From positions 270,445 to 334,444 of the forward strand of contig DJOF01000008.1 in assembly GCA_002439585.1 (NCBI GenBank): a DNA stretch of 64,000 nucleotides. Direction: 5' to 3'. Within the stretch, counting starts at the first letter, position 1; each line of letters starts with the position of its first letter. The stretch is from Bacteroidales bacterium UBA6445. GTDB lineage: Bacteria > Bacteroidota > Bacteroidia > Bacteroidales > UBA932. A program made the translations under genes and the position numbers. Positions 16,930 through 28,300 of the stretch are shown here, in pieces. The notes under the pieces were generated by a model. It saw only the letters and a program-made list of their open reading frames with translations. It was not told the origin of the DNA and ran no database searches.

Positions 16930-16987
16930 GTCTCGTGAGGACGAGACAAATATTTCAGGGACTGGCTCTATCGGCCGGTCCCGTTTT
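16930..16987 (+). terminator. double hairpin terminator after the ROK kinase
   Basis: The first hairpin (16930-16947) has a perfect 7-bp stem GTCTCGT/ACGAGAC with a GAGG loop. The second (16958-16982), GGGACTGGC/GCCGGTCCC with one mismatch, is followed by GTTTTG. The pair closes the MFS-kinase transcript. Confidence 0.7.
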
Positions 16988-17016
16988 GTATGCCTGTATA
17001 GGAAGTGATGACAATT

Positions 17017-17046
17017 TTTGCGCAAGTGCAGAAAATGCTATCTTTG
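17017..17046 (+). promoter_or_regulatory. promoter of the hybrid two-component gene
   Basis: TTTG at 17017-17020, an 18-nt spacer and TATCTTTG at 17039-17046 match the Bacteroidota housekeeping promoter. Transcription would start about 80 nt before the ATG at 17134. Confidence 0.7.
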
Positions 17047-17133
17047 TAAGAAGCCGTTTAAATTTATTTTATTATAAATTTTAGGCAGCTTCTAAGTAGA
17101 GACATAATAATAACCGATACCATTTCCTTAATA

Positions 17134-20100
17134 ATGAAACTGATAACTGTCTTCTTGATATTGTCGTTTTCATGCCTGTCATCTAATTTAAGCGCAAGCC
17201 TACAGCATCAAATGCGTCATCTTACAGTATCTGACGGCTTGTCGAGTGGCATCGTCAACTGTTTCATGCAGGACAGTAAAGGCTTTCTATGGATAGGCAC
17301 AGACAATGGATTGAACCGCTTTGACGGAAGTAGTATTGAGGTCTTCAAGCATATTCATTCTCAGAGCAACTCAATACCGGGAAACGATGTCCGTTCACTG
17401 TGCGAAGATAGAGACGGTAATATCTGGATTGGACTTAAAGGAGGAGGGTTGAGTCGATATGAACCAGATACCAGAATATTCACAAACTATTTGCATTCAC
17501 AGGATGACACGGCTTCGTTAAGCTATAATGACGTATCAGCAATAATAGAAGACAGGCAAGGGAGGTTATGGGTTGCGGCTGACAGAGGAAGTCTGGATTT
17601 GTATGATAGGAGTAATGACTCATTTGTTCATTATAGAATTATCGATAGTACAGGTAGAAGTCTCAATAATGCCCTTGTCAAGATGGTGATTGACAAACGT
17701 GGGAATCTGTATCTTGCTTCATGGGGAGGGGGCGTTTTGCGCTTTAACCTTGAAAAATTATGCTTTAGTCGTGTACAGGCAGATACATTATGCAATCATG
17801 TCTTTGATTTGCAATATGATCAGGTGTACGACAGACTTCTTGTCTCAACGGCTCATGACGGCTTTGTTGCTGTGAGTCTCGCTGACAGTACTTATGGAGT
17901 GACGATACCAGTCTCACGAAGACTTGGCCTTGCCTTATCACAGAAATCAGCTGGGTCCGATAAAAGCGGAGATATATGGCTTGGACAAGCTATCATAGAC
18001 GGTGGTTCGCTTTCCATAGATTCTTACTTGGTTTCATCGTCACATGGAACTAAAGCAGAATTGTTGTCAGAGACAGTAAGATGCATTTACAGTGCTCCTG
18101 ACGGGACAATGTGGTATGGACATGATGTCGGTATTAGCTATTATAACGAGACTTTCAACAGATTTTCGTTTGTCCCAGTAACTGATAAGTCAGAAGTGAT
18201 ATGTTCCGTTTTGGAGGATAAAGACGGAGATTTTTGGGTAGGGGAGACATATTCCCTGAAGCATTACAGAAGTGATTGGACTCAGGATGCGACCTATGCA
18301 ATCCGTAACGCAACTCAGACAAGCATTCCGTTTATGACTCAGACTCTACTGGAGGATGAAAGCGGAAATATATGGGCGGGAGGACTTTCAGAGACAGTTG
18401 TATTTGTGAGTTCTGAGGATTCTCGGCTTCATTATTTAAGGATCGAGAATCCGGATACCTCTGCCCTACCAATAAATAATATACTTTCTCTGGCTCAGGG
18501 CTGTGATGGCTCAATATGGATAGGTGCAGAGACTGGAGTTGTCAATTACAATCCGCTTACCGGAAAATTTACAACTCTGTTTCAAAGTAAGAAACTAATA
18601 TATCCAGAAGACAAGGCCCGAACCATACTTCAGGATCAGGGTGGACTCTTGTGGGTAGGAACTGAGGGGGGACTCCGCTGCTTTGAGAAAAATGAGGATG
18701 ACTCGTACAGAGAGGTCGAAGATATTGGCGAGAGACACGATGGTCTTGCAAATGACTTTATCACAGCTATTGTCGAAGGTCGAGATGGCATTCTTTGGAT
18801 AGGAACGCGAGAAGGTTTGCATAGGTATGACAGTCTAACAAGTAGACTTGAATATATATACCGTGATAACAGAGCGTATGGCGACATAGTACAGAGCATG
18901 GCCTTGGATTCTAATAATGGATTGTGGATTTCGACTCCGAATGAGATATTGAGATACGACACGAGGTTGAAGCGCTTTGCATCCTTTGATTCGTCTGACG
19001 GCCTGGAGGAAATAGGATTCAGTGGACTCATTGTGTCCTCGCGCGGAGATCTTATCATAAGTGGAGTATCGGGTATAAGCGTGGCGAAGTTGGATATCTT
19101 GATGCAGGAAAATAGGTTGAATCCGGTTGTCATATCCGAGGTTACTGTCATGGGGAAACCTGTCAGTACAAAAGGAGGAATTCGACTTGGGCCAAAACAG
19201 AATATGGCTGCAATCAACTTTGTGTCTCCAAATATTGAGGCTCCTAGTAGAGTGCGATACAGATATATCCTTGACGGCCTGGATGCTGATTATGTTACAG
19301 ATGGTGCAGACGGGCATACGGCTGTCTATACCAATTTACCAGCAGGAAAATATGTCTTTAAGGTTGAAGCTTCTGGCCGGAACGGGATTTGGGATGAGAA
19401 TGGAATTGCACAGTTGCCGATTACAGTCGTCCCTCCTTTCTACCGATCAACGCTAGCCTATATTTTTTATTTCTTATTTGTACTGTCAGCTATATGTTTT
19501 ATTTTAAGGTATTTAGTCATAAGGGAAAAGGAAAAGGCTGCAGTCAAGATAGCGAGGCTGGAGGCTATTCAAGCAAAGGAAATAGAGAAATTCAGGACTG
19601 ATATGGCTATTCATTTGTCTCATGAATTTCGCACACCTCTTTCTCTTATCATAGCTCCGTTACAGGATATGTTGAGAACGGGGAAATACGATGGCCAAAA
19701 TGCTTCAGTACTGGAAATGATGTATCGGAATGCAAGACGGCTACAACGTCTTACCGGACAGTTCCTTGATCTGCGCAAAACTCAGGAAGGAACATTGTCG
19801 ATTCATGCCGAACATGGAGATATTGTTGTATTTGTATCAGAGATAGCGAAAACATTTGAAATAGCCGCAAAGGAAAAAGGTATTGATTATAGTTTCTGCT
19901 CCACAATCCCTTCACTTGAAGCAGATTTTGACTCTGATAAGTTGGATAAGATTCTGTATAATCTGATTTCCAATTCAATAAAATATACCCCTGAGAAAGG
20001 GTGTGTCAAAGTGTCACTTGAATTTGACTTGGATCACAAGATGATGACGGTAAAGGTTCGCGACACTGGTATCGGAATTTCAGAGGCTGGTAAACGTAAT

Positions 20101-21075
20101 ATATTTGACAGGTTCTATCGAGAGCCTGAAGCTTCAACCTTATCTCCTGACGGTTTCGGAGTGGGATTGTATCTGACTAAGAAACTTGTCTCCGCGATGT
20201 CAGGAACAATATCGATAGAAAGCCAATTGGGTGTCGGATCACTTTTTACCATTAATATTCCGATCAGTGGCATTTGTGACGAATCGTTAGATTCCGTAAA
20301 GGATTCTATAACTCATGACCGTGAGCGTATACTTGTGGTTGATGATAATACGGATATGCGTAGATACCTCAAAGGCATACTCTCCTCAAAATACGATGTA
20401 TCAGAGGCAATTGATGGAGTGTCAGGTTTTAAGGCAGCAGTAGAAGATATCCCGGACATCATAATAAGTGATGTAATGATGCCAGAAATGGATGGGGTGC
20501 AGATGCTTGCCAAGATACGGCAAGATCAGAGAACCAGTCACGTGCCAATTGTGTTACTTACGGCTAGAAATAACGAAGAAGATATCATGTCCGGCCTTGA
20601 TGCTGGTGCTGATGACTATGTTACAAAACCTTTCTCTTCAGCTGTGCTTCTGTCTAGGATTAGCAATCTTCTGGAAAGAAGGAAGATGCTATGGGAGTCA
20701 TGGAATGCTTCACAAGAAACTTCTGATGCCACTGGTATGGACCGATTGAACCCGTTGGATCGTAACTTTCTTGAGGATGTAATTTCCTTTATTGATTCGC
20801 GGGTCTCTGTTTGTGGTTTTGCTGTAAGTGATATCGCTTCGCATTTCAACATGAGCATTGATCAACTTTCTCGCAAGATGAAAGCATTGGTAAATTCTAC
20901 TCCAGGCAACATGATATTGCAAAGAAGAATGTACAATGCTGCTGAAAAATTGAAGGAAGGTAAGATGACTGTATCTGAAGTCGCCTGGTCTGTCGGATAT
21001 AATGAGATATCCAATTTTAGCAGAGCTTTCAAAAAGACCTATGGAGTGTCTCCAAAGGACTTTTCAGGAAAATGA
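17134..21075 (+). CDS. hybrid two-component system sensor-regulator (HTCS)
   Basis: One-protein two-component system of 1313 residues that senses a glycan fragment in the periplasm and activates the PUL. A signal peptide precedes two beta-propellers of repeats such as FLWIGTDNGLNRFDG (about 25-690). A Y_Y_Y domain (about 690-770), a transmembrane helix (about 775-797), a HisKA domain with His830 in SHEFRTP and an HATPase (NLISNSIKYTP, DTGIGI) follow. The receiver domain has phospho-acceptor Asp1113 in SDVMMPEMDG, and an AraC-type helix-turn-helix occupies about 1210-1313. All catalytic residues are present. It stands 126 bp before the PUL2 operon in the same direction and is its likely activator. 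Confidence 0.95.
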   Translation: MKLITVFLILSFSCLSSNLSASLQHQMRHLTVSDGLSSGIVNCFMQDSKGFLWIGTDNGLNRFDGSSIEVFKHIHSQSNSIPGNDVRSLCEDRDGNIWIGLKGGGLSRYEPDTRIFTNYLHSQDDTASLSYNDVSAIIEDRQGRLWVAADRGSLDLYDRSNDSFVHYRIIDSTGRSLNNALVKMVIDKRGNLYLASWGGGVLRFNLEKLCFSRVQADTLCNHVFDLQYDQVYDRLLVSTAHDGFVAVSLADSTYGVTIPVSRRLGLALSQKSAGSDKSGDIWLGQAIIDGGSLSIDSYLVSSSHGTKAELLSETVRCIYSAPDGTMWYGHDVGISYYNETFNRFSFVPVTDKSEVICSVLEDKDGDFWVGETYSLKHYRSDWTQDATYAIRNATQTSIPFMTQTLLEDESGNIWAGGLSETVVFVSSEDSRLHYLRIENPDTSALPINNILSLAQGCDGSIWIGAETGVVNYNPLTGKFTTLFQSKKLIYPEDKARTILQDQGGLLWVGTEGGLRCFEKNEDDSYREVEDIGERHDGLANDFITAIVEGRDGILWIGTREGLHRYDSLTSRLEYIYRDNRAYGDIVQSMALDSNNGLWISTPNEILRYDTRLKRFASFDSSDGLEEIGFSGLIVSSRGDLIISGVSGISVAKLDILMQENRLNPVVISEVTVMGKPVSTKGGIRLGPKQNMAAINFVSPNIEAPSRVRYRYILDGLDADYVTDGADGHTAVYTNLPAGKYVFKVEASGRNGIWDENGIAQLPITVVPPFYRSTLAYIFYFLFVLSAICFILRYLVIREKEKAAVKIARLEAIQAKEIEKFRTDMAIHLSHEFRTPLSLIIAPLQDMLRTGKYDGQNASVLEMMYRNARRLQRLTGQFLDLRKTQEGTLSIHAEHGDIVVFVSEIAKTFEIAAKEKGIDYSFCSTIPSLEADFDSDKLDKILYNLISNSIKYTPEKGCVKVSLEFDLDHKMMTVKVRDTGIGISEAGKRNIFDRFYREPEASTLSPDGFGVGLYLTKKLVSAMSGTISIESQLGVGSLFTINIPISGICDESLDSVKDSITHDRERILVVDDNTDMRRYLKGILSSKYDVSEAIDGVSGFKAAVEDIPDIIISDVMMPEMDGVQMLAKIRQDQRTSHVPIVLLTARNNEEDIMSGLDAGADDYVTKPFSSAVLLSRISNLLERRKMLWESWNASQETSDATGMDRLNPLDRNFLEDVISFIDSRVSVCGFAVSDIASHFNMSIDQLSRKMKALVNSTPGNMILQRRMYNAAEKLKEGKMTVSEVAWSVGYNEISNFSRAFKKTYGVSPKDFSGK

Positions 21076-21121
21076 TAAATAATTCCCGATTTTAGATAAG
21101 AGATAATATCTATTTGGCCAA

Positions 21122-21170
21122 TACCTTTGCATTGAGAGTATCGGCTATGCTTCGGCTTGCATGAACTCTC
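21122..21170 (+). promoter_or_regulatory. promoter -7 box and leader hairpin of PUL2
   Basis: TACCTTTG at 21122-21129 matches TAnnTTTG but lacks a properly spaced -33 TTTG, as expected for an activator-dependent promoter. Shortly downstream GAGAGT (21134-21139) pairs with ACTCTC (21165-21170) and ATGC (21147-21150) with GCAT (21159-21162), giving a hairpin at the very 5' end of the transcript. The ATG follows at 21202. Confidence 0.5.
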
Positions 21171-21201
21171 TTATTCAACTATTAACCATAATTTATATAA
21201 C

Positions 21202-23709
21202 ATGAGACTGATAACACGTCAATCCATTATTGTGGTTTTGATGCTCGTATGCGCACAATATGCGCACTCTAAAGATGCAAAGGTCAAGCATAGCGTCAGT
21301 GACTTCCCTTGTGTTAGCGGAATCTATCCGCATCTTGCGTTTTATAACCATGAGGCAGAATGTGGTACCGGCGCAGTTGTTCCGTGGGCCGGCAGCCTTT
21401 GGGCAATCACATATGCACCGCATTCGCCATATGGTTCTTCTGACAAACTGTATGAAATAACACCTAAATTATATAGAATAGTATATGATGGCAGTATCGG
21501 AGGTACTCCGGCTGACAGAATGATACATAAGGAGAGCGACCAACTTTTCATAGGGCCTTATGCAATAGATAGGAGCAAGAATATACGGTCGTTGTCATAT
21601 CGCACGGCTCCAGGGAGGTATACGGGGATAGCAAGGCATCTTGAACATCCAGAGAGCAAAGTCTACATTGCCACTATGGAGGAGGGCTTCTATGAAGTAG
21701 ATGTCAATACATTAGAGACTAAGACGCTGTGGTCCGATGACAATGTGAACCGTCGTCCAGAGTCCTTTCCCATACTTGAGGAGAAATTGTTGAAGCTTCC
21801 AGGTTGGCATGGCAAAGGACTGTATTCTGGTCAAGGTGTGCTCGTATATTCGAATAACGGAGAACAGACCGATGAGGCTTTGGAAAAGTTCGATGCGGTC
21901 TCAGGTTCGCTTAGTGAATGGAACGGCAAAGAATGGAAGGTAGTGCGGCGTAACCAGTTTACGGAAGTCACAGGCCCGGGAGGAATTTACGGTAACAGCG
22001 ATCCTGAAAATGATCCGATATGGTCAGTAGGATTTGATAGCAAGTCTCTTTTGATAGCGGTGAGAGACAAGGAGGAAGGATGGAACTTTTTCCGACTTCC
22101 AAAGGCAAGCCATGCTTATGACGGGGCTCATGGTTGGAATACCGAGTGGCCACGTATCAGGAATGTAGGTAGGGAGACTGATCCGGATTATTTGATGACT
22201 ATGCATGGTATGTTCTGGCATTTTCCGGAAACTTTCACTGCTAACAATTCAAAAGGAATAAGGCCTCGTTCTTCATATCTTAAAGTCGTAGGCGATTTTG
22301 CCCGTTGGCAAGACGGTTTGGTTATGGGGTGTGATGATTCTGCAGAAAAAGAATTCTTGAATCTCAGAAAGGCTAAGGGGGATATTGGAGGACCAGGGCA
22401 GTCGAATTCCAATTTGTGGTTCATGCCTCTTGACGGTCCGGACAGTTTCGGCCCGACCTATGCCAATGGCTATGTCTGGCTTGATGATAATGTGAAGGCG
22501 GACAACGTATCAGATCCTTTTCTGTTTTCAGGTTGGGAGAAAAGATGCTGTTGGATCGCAAATAAAGGTAGTAAGGCTTGCTGTTTCTCTTTTGAGACTG
22601 ACGAAGACGGAACGGGCGTATGGAAGAAATCTATGGAGATAATTCTTGGTGAAGGAGAAACAGGCTATGTCGAATTCCCGGCTAATATGGCAGGTGAATG
22701 GATAAGAATAAAGACTTCTGATTCTACAATTGCTACAGCAGCCTTTGTATATGCTCCAAAAGAAAAAAGGAAAACTAAAACTGATGGCATATTCTCACAG
22801 CTTGCTTCAATAGATGATTTTGCAAAAGGAGAAGCATTCAATGGTGGGTTATTGTGGGGACTCGGAAATGATAAGCGCAGGCTTGGTATCCTTGGCGAGA
22901 AGGCAGCGAACGGAGAGTTTTGTGTAAGCGGATATTATGAAGCCGACAGCTTGATGCAGATAGCTTCCTCTAATGACATGAAAACAGCGGACAAGATCAA
23001 GAATGCTAAAGGAATCAAATACAAGGATGTAAGTGTTGACGGTAATTCTGTGCTCGTGGTGGATGACAAAGGCAGACGGTGGAGACTTCCTCTTGGAGAC
23101 AACGTATTTACACGTACTGTAAACGGGCAGAAACTGCGCATCTGCCGAGAGGTAGCTACGGAGAGAGATCTTCTCAATTGTCATGGAACTTTCTATGAAT
23201 TGCCAGCTGAAAATGCTGACGGCTATGCGAAGATAAAGCCTATTGCATCTCATGATTTTGCAATAAGAGACTTTGCGTCATATCGTGGGCTTCTCGTGAT
23301 GACAGGCTTGAAGAACAATGCAAGCGGATCCCATGTCTTTACGGATAAGAACAGAGGCTTTGCGGTTTGGGCAGGTGCTATAGATGATCTATGGAAATTG
23401 GGTAAGCCTACTGGCCATGGTGGTCCATGGCTCTCTTCAAAGGTAGAGAAGGGCGTACCGTCTGATCCTTATCTTTTCGGCGGCTATGACAAAAGGGAAC
23501 TTCAACTCTCGCATACCCAAGCCCATCCAGTATCGATTACGGTAGAGATTGACCCTGTCGGAGACGGGCAGTGGATGAAGTACCGGACGTTTGTCGTCAA
23601 TGGCGGAACTGTTATGAAGCACACTTTTCCTGATGCCGTACAAGGAAGGTGGATAAGATTCGTGTCCGACACTGATACGGCAGTCACAACAGAACTTGTC
23701 TACAGATAA
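21202..23709 (+). CDS. large secreted protein of unknown function with internal duplication (PUL2)
   Basis: The ATG at 21202 gives a clean signal peptide (MRLITRQS..., cleavage after AHS) and 835 residues; a start at 21157 would add 15 residues. I do not recognise a family. The sequence is rich in Trp, Gly and Asp and looks like beta-propeller plus beta-sandwich. It is internally duplicated: SDPFLFSGWEKR near residue 437 and SDPYLFGGYDKR near 754 begin similar modules of about 85 residues ending in GEWIRIKTSD and GRWIRFVSDT. The stretches before them are also alike (HGMFWHFPE and HGTFYELPA). As the first gene of the operon it may be a new enzyme or binding protein for the PUL2 glycan. Confidence 0.8.
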   Translation: MRLITRQSIIVVLMLVCAQYAHSKDAKVKHSVSDFPCVSGIYPHLAFYNHEAECGTGAVVPWAGSLWAITYAPHSPYGSSDKLYEITPKLYRIVYDGSIGGTPADRMIHKESDQLFIGPYAIDRSKNIRSLSYRTAPGRYTGIARHLEHPESKVYIATMEEGFYEVDVNTLETKTLWSDDNVNRRPESFPILEEKLLKLPGWHGKGLYSGQGVLVYSNNGEQTDEALEKFDAVSGSLSEWNGKEWKVVRRNQFTEVTGPGGIYGNSDPENDPIWSVGFDSKSLLIAVRDKEEGWNFFRLPKASHAYDGAHGWNTEWPRIRNVGRETDPDYLMTMHGMFWHFPETFTANNSKGIRPRSSYLKVVGDFARWQDGLVMGCDDSAEKEFLNLRKAKGDIGGPGQSNSNLWFMPLDGPDSFGPTYANGYVWLDDNVKADNVSDPFLFSGWEKRCCWIANKGSKACCFSFETDEDGTGVWKKSMEIILGEGETGYVEFPANMAGEWIRIKTSDSTIATAAFVYAPKEKRKTKTDGIFSQLASIDDFAKGEAFNGGLLWGLGNDKRRLGILGEKAANGEFCVSGYYEADSLMQIASSNDMKTADKIKNAKGIKYKDVSVDGNSVLVVDDKGRRWRLPLGDNVFTRTVNGQKLRICREVATERDLLNCHGTFYELPAENADGYAKIKPIASHDFAIRDFASYRGLLVMTGLKNNASGSHVFTDKNRGFAVWAGAIDDLWKLGKPTGHGGPWLSSKVEKGVPSDPYLFGGYDKRELQLSHTQAHPVSITVEIDPVGDGQWMKYRTFVVNGGTVMKHTFPDAVQGRWIRFVSDTDTAVTTELVYR

Positions 23710-23721
23710 TATCCGAATCTC

Positions 23722-25329
23722 ATGAAAACTAATAATCTTATCTTGTCATATTTGTCTTTGTCATTATGTATGGTTTCATGCTATACTCAAAAAGACGCTA
23801 ATGACTATATGCCAGGAAGAATATATATACCTCAGACCACTGTTGATGCGGGTAAGGTAAATACCCTTTATAGCGTCAGTTCTTCTTCTGAAGAGTCTGG
23901 AAGATATGAGATAGAGGGGGATATTCTCCATATCGGATTGGAAGTCGCTCATGAGGGCGAAGACTCATTCCCTTATGAGGTAGAGATCGTTCCTGACGAG
24001 CTTCTCTCCGAAAGTTCAGTAGCGTCACTTAATGATGCTGTTGTCCTTGGAGCAGAATTCTATACCGTTCCGGAAGAGGTCTCTGTTCCCGAGGGAAAGA
24101 AAAGAACGGATTTCAGCCTTGACGTGAATTTGTCAAAAATGAATGACGCTTACGGCCGGAATCCAGACAAAACTTTCGTCGTATCATTAAGATTACAGAA
24201 TCCGACTGACTATGAATTGAATCCGGACAGAAGTGCTATTGTTGTATTGATTGACGGAAAATCTTTTATTGAGAAAAAGCCGGTGGTATTGCTTTCATGG
24301 GAGGAGGCGTCCTTACTTGACGGGGGAATGACTCAGAATTTTCCGATACCGTTTACATCAAAGCCAGGAACATGGCATTCTTTTGATGATATGACTTTGT
24401 CCTTAAGCGTTCCATTGCATGTGAAGAGGACCGATGAAGAGACTGTAATATACGAGCCGTTCTCTGTCGGTATTGTACAGGATTATGCCAAGTCGGCAGA
24501 GATAGCTGCAGGAATTGAGGATGCGGTGGCGATACCAGAGGGATATGTAGGCTCGCTAGAGACAGTTGAGTTTGATGCTGCAACTTCTGAGAAAGAGGTG
24601 ACGCTTTCTGTCGATTTCGATAGGATATCAGCCGATCATCCTGAGTTTGCAGGAAAGAAGTTGGTTCTGTCTTTGCTTCTCTCCGATCCGGACAAATATG
24701 AACTTGACCCAAAATTGTCTTGTATAAATATAATCATTGACGCAGACAAATTTTTATATCTTCCGGATCCTGGAAATCTTATTGAGGGTGGACGATTTTC
24801 TAAACGTGATGCCTCAAAGTGGAGTATTGTCAATGCTTCCTCAGCATCTGACCCCGTTCCTGAAGGACAATTTTTCATTGCTGGAGATGTCCTTAACCTG
24901 AACATAAGCAAAGCATACAGCTATACATGTTCGCACGCCATTGAGATATCTGAACCTGGATATTATAGAATGTCATTGGCTTTCAAAGGAAACGGCGGGG
25001 CGAAAGCATGGTCATCGAGACTCTATGTAATTCTCTCCGAGAACAAGCCAGAGGCTGGTGTGAATTATTTCACGTCATATGTGCAGAATGCTCCTCATCT
25101 CGTAGTTGACGGAAATCAGATTTCTGAAGCTACCGGTGCTGAGGTGGATCTGTCATCATCATATTGGAGCAAGAAGAATGGATTCCCAGACAATTGTGAG
25201 ATCGAAGTGAAAACTTCTGGCAAATGGTGGTTTGTCATAGGAATGTCTGCCTGGGACTGGGGCCTTTCGAGTGAACCGCTTGTAGGATATTTCGACAATG
25301 CAAGGTTGGAGAAGGTTAATAAGAATTGA
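23722..25329 (+). CDS. surface lipoprotein with two DUF1735-like domains
   Basis: Lipoprotein of 535 residues (lipobox VSC, Cys about 20) beginning its mature part with the RIYIPQ motif common to DUF1735 (BT_3987-like N-terminal) proteins. Two DUF1735-like repeats span about 30-180 and 190-345; both end in a similar segment (YELNPDRSAIVVLIDGKSF and YELDPKLSCINIIIDADKF). A C-terminal beta-sandwich of about 180 residues (GGRFSKRDASKWS onward) resembles a carbohydrate-binding module. It lies 12 bp after the unknown secreted protein and just before SusC. A paralogue with one such repeat occurs at 34960. Likely surface glycan-binding, by position. Confidence 0.72.
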   Translation: MKTNNLILSYLSLSLCMVSCYTQKDANDYMPGRIYIPQTTVDAGKVNTLYSVSSSSEESGRYEIEGDILHIGLEVAHEGEDSFPYEVEIVPDELLSESSVASLNDAVVLGAEFYTVPEEVSVPEGKKRTDFSLDVNLSKMNDAYGRNPDKTFVVSLRLQNPTDYELNPDRSAIVVLIDGKSFIEKKPVVLLSWEEASLLDGGMTQNFPIPFTSKPGTWHSFDDMTLSLSVPLHVKRTDEETVIYEPFSVGIVQDYAKSAEIAAGIEDAVAIPEGYVGSLETVEFDAATSEKEVTLSVDFDRISADHPEFAGKKLVLSLLLSDPDKYELDPKLSCINIIIDADKFLYLPDPGNLIEGGRFSKRDASKWSIVNASSASDPVPEGQFFIAGDVLNLNISKAYSYTCSHAIEISEPGYYRMSLAFKGNGGAKAWSSRLYVILSENKPEAGVNYFTSYVQNAPHLVVDGNQISEATGAEVDLSSSYWSKKNGFPDNCEIEVKTSGKWWFVIGMSAWDWGLSSEPLVGYFDNARLEKVNKN

Positions 25330-25333
25330 CAGA

Positions 25334-28300
25334 ATGAGAAACATTATATTAGTAAGGGCAATCGTCTTCCTGTCTATATTTCTGACAGGTATTTATATCG
25401 ATAGTGATGTCTATGGACAAGCGTCCGAAACCGTTATTAAAGGTTCTGTCGTTGATGCCAAAGGGCTTCCCCTCGTTGGCGCGACCGTCACTACCGACAA
25501 AGGAAAGAGTTGGGCAATAACCGGAAATGACGGAGACTTCAGTATGTCAGTTCCTCCAGGTACGAAACATATTACAGTCTCGTATCTCGGTTTTGAGACA
25601 AAAATTGTCCCCCTTTCTTCCTCTACATTGAAGATTATTTTGAAGGAGGACGGAAATTATCTTGATGAGCTAGTAGTTGTCGGATACAGTACGCAGAAGA
25701 AAGAGACTCTCACAGGTTCTATCGCCGTTTTGGACTCAAAATCGGTACTTAAATCCACAACAGCCAATATCAGCAACGCCCTTGTGGGTAGAGTCCCAGG
25801 CATTATTTCTAATCAGGCAAGCGGAGAGGTTGGAAATGATGCTTCAACGATTAGAATCCGCGGAATAGGGACATTCAATTCTACAGGTCTGGAACCTCTT
25901 GTCGTCATAGATGGCGTAGAGTCAGACGCTGCGACAATGAATGCACTTGATCCTAACGAGATAATGAATATAAGCGTGCTTAAGGATGCTTCTTCCACTG
26001 CCGTATATGGTGTAAGGGGAGCAAATGGAGTTATTCTGATCACAACTAAACGAGGAGAAAGCGGAAAGGTCAGGATCAATTTTACCTACAGGTTCGGTCT
26101 TACAAGCATGGTCTCCTTACTGAAACCTCTCGGCTCTTATGAATATGCTCTGTACCGTAATGAGGCTATAGCTATGGATGCTGATCCTGGAAAGGAAGCA
26201 TATATATTTAGCGATATAGACTTGTGGAAATTCCGCTATAACAGAGACTATACGCCGGATGAGGTAGAGATGATGAACATTAGTGAAGAGGATAGACACA
26301 GGCTGCTTACCTCCCCAGCCCTTTATTACGGAAGTCATGACTATATAAAAGAACAGTTTGGAGGGGTTGCTCCACAACAGCAATATAATATCAACCTCTC
26401 GGGAGGTGGCAATGTCATGAAGTATTTCGTCTCTTTGGGCTACCTTGATCAGGAAGGCGCCTTTCAAAATGCCAAATATAGAGGGTATGATGCCAATTCC
26501 AAATATAGCCGATATAATTTCCGTTCCAACCTTGACATCGCTGTTGCGGACAATACGGACATGTCTATTGATTTCGGCGGCCAAATCTATAGTAAAGCTG
26601 GCATCATGGGAAGCTCTTCTGACGGAGATCCGACTAGCAATTATGCACGGTATAAGGCTATGATGGTAAATATTCTTGCCAATACGCCTTTCGTGGGCCC
26701 TGGTAAGGTGGACGACAATTTGGTGAACAACTATTCGTCATCGCCTCTTAAGAGCAAAGGCGGTTACGGCTATTCTCCTCTAACTTCCCTCATGACAGCT
26801 GGACAACTTGAAAGCCTTACAACAGATATAAACGTGAACCTTTCTCTTCGGCACAGAATGGATTATCTGACCAAAGGACTCTCGTTATCGGGTACCGTGT
26901 CATATAAGGGAATGTATAGAAAAGGACGTGTTATATGGAACAATGTGCCGGTCTATTCTGTATACAGGAATCCAGATAATCCGATGCAGTACATTTTTTC
27001 AGGAGGAGTTTCGTCACCGAAGAGTATTGAGGATAACAAATACAACGACAAATGGCGAAAACTATATATTGAGGGCAAGATTTCGTGGGAGAGAATGTTT
27101 GACCGTCATAATGTGACAGCAATGGTTATAGCCAATGCTTCGCGTATATACGATCCTTCACTTGCGTATAACACTCCTGCCGGGCTTGTCGGTATGGCAT
27201 CACGTCTGACTTATGCGTATAAGAACAAATGGCTCGCGGAAGTAAATATGGGTTACAACGGATCAGAAAATTTTCCTAAAGGCCACAGATTCGGTTTCTT
27301 CCCTGCTTTCTCGTTGGGTTGGGTCTTGACAAATGAAGATTTTATGCCGAAAAATGATATTCTTACTTGGTTCAAAGTCCGTGCATCTTACGGGGAAGTC
27401 GGAAATGACAAGATAGGTGGAAGACGCTTCCTGTATCTGAATGATTCATGGGGAAATCTGACAGGAACAAAGCCTGGAAGCGGCTATTATTTCGGCTCTA
27501 CAGACGGATCTTCTAAGGATCCGTATTACCCTGGAGCCTATGAGAATGTCATAGGCAATCCGGACGTCACATGGGAGGTGGCAAAAAAAACAAATGCAGG
27601 TATTGATGCCAATTTCCTTTCTAGTCGCCTTAGTCTTACGGCTGACCTATTCATGGAGAAACGTAACAATATATTGTGGAATCTTGGTACCGTACCGGGA
27701 ATAGTGGCGGCTGATCTTCCGCCTGCAAATATAGGCCGGATGACAAATAAGGGCTATGAACTTTCATTGAGGTGGAGCGATGATATCGGGGGCGTGTTCA
27801 ACTATTCGGTATCTGCGAATGTCTCATATGCGGAAAATCGTATTGACTATATGGACGAGCCTGCTTATCCGTATCAGTGGATGAATACAACTGGATTTTC
27901 GTACGGACAGTACAAGGGCTACAAGACAGGCGGATTCTATAATTCTGCTGCCGAAGCCTCCAACCGTCCTTATGTAAGTAGAGATGGCAACAAAGTGCAA
28001 GCTGGAGATATTCGTTATATTGATATAGATGGTGATGGGGTTATAGACGCAAATGACCAAGTGCCAATAGGTTGGTCCAATCTTCCGAGATATTCATTTT
28101 CATCAAATATCGATCTCGAATACAAGGGAATAGCGTTGTCTTTATTGTTTACAGGCTCGTATAAGGGATCAATGCCTATGACATCATTCTATATCCAGAA
28201 TCCTTTCTATATGAATAATGGTGCTGCTATGGAATTTCAGTATGACGGCAGATGGACAGAAGAAAAAGCCGCAGCAGGAATCGAGCCAACTTTCCCGAGA

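Noticed and set aside
25298..25333. Longer start for the first PUL2 SusC
   Set aside because: It would overlap the end of the preceding gene and put a basic, non-signal leader before a good signal peptide starting at 25334.
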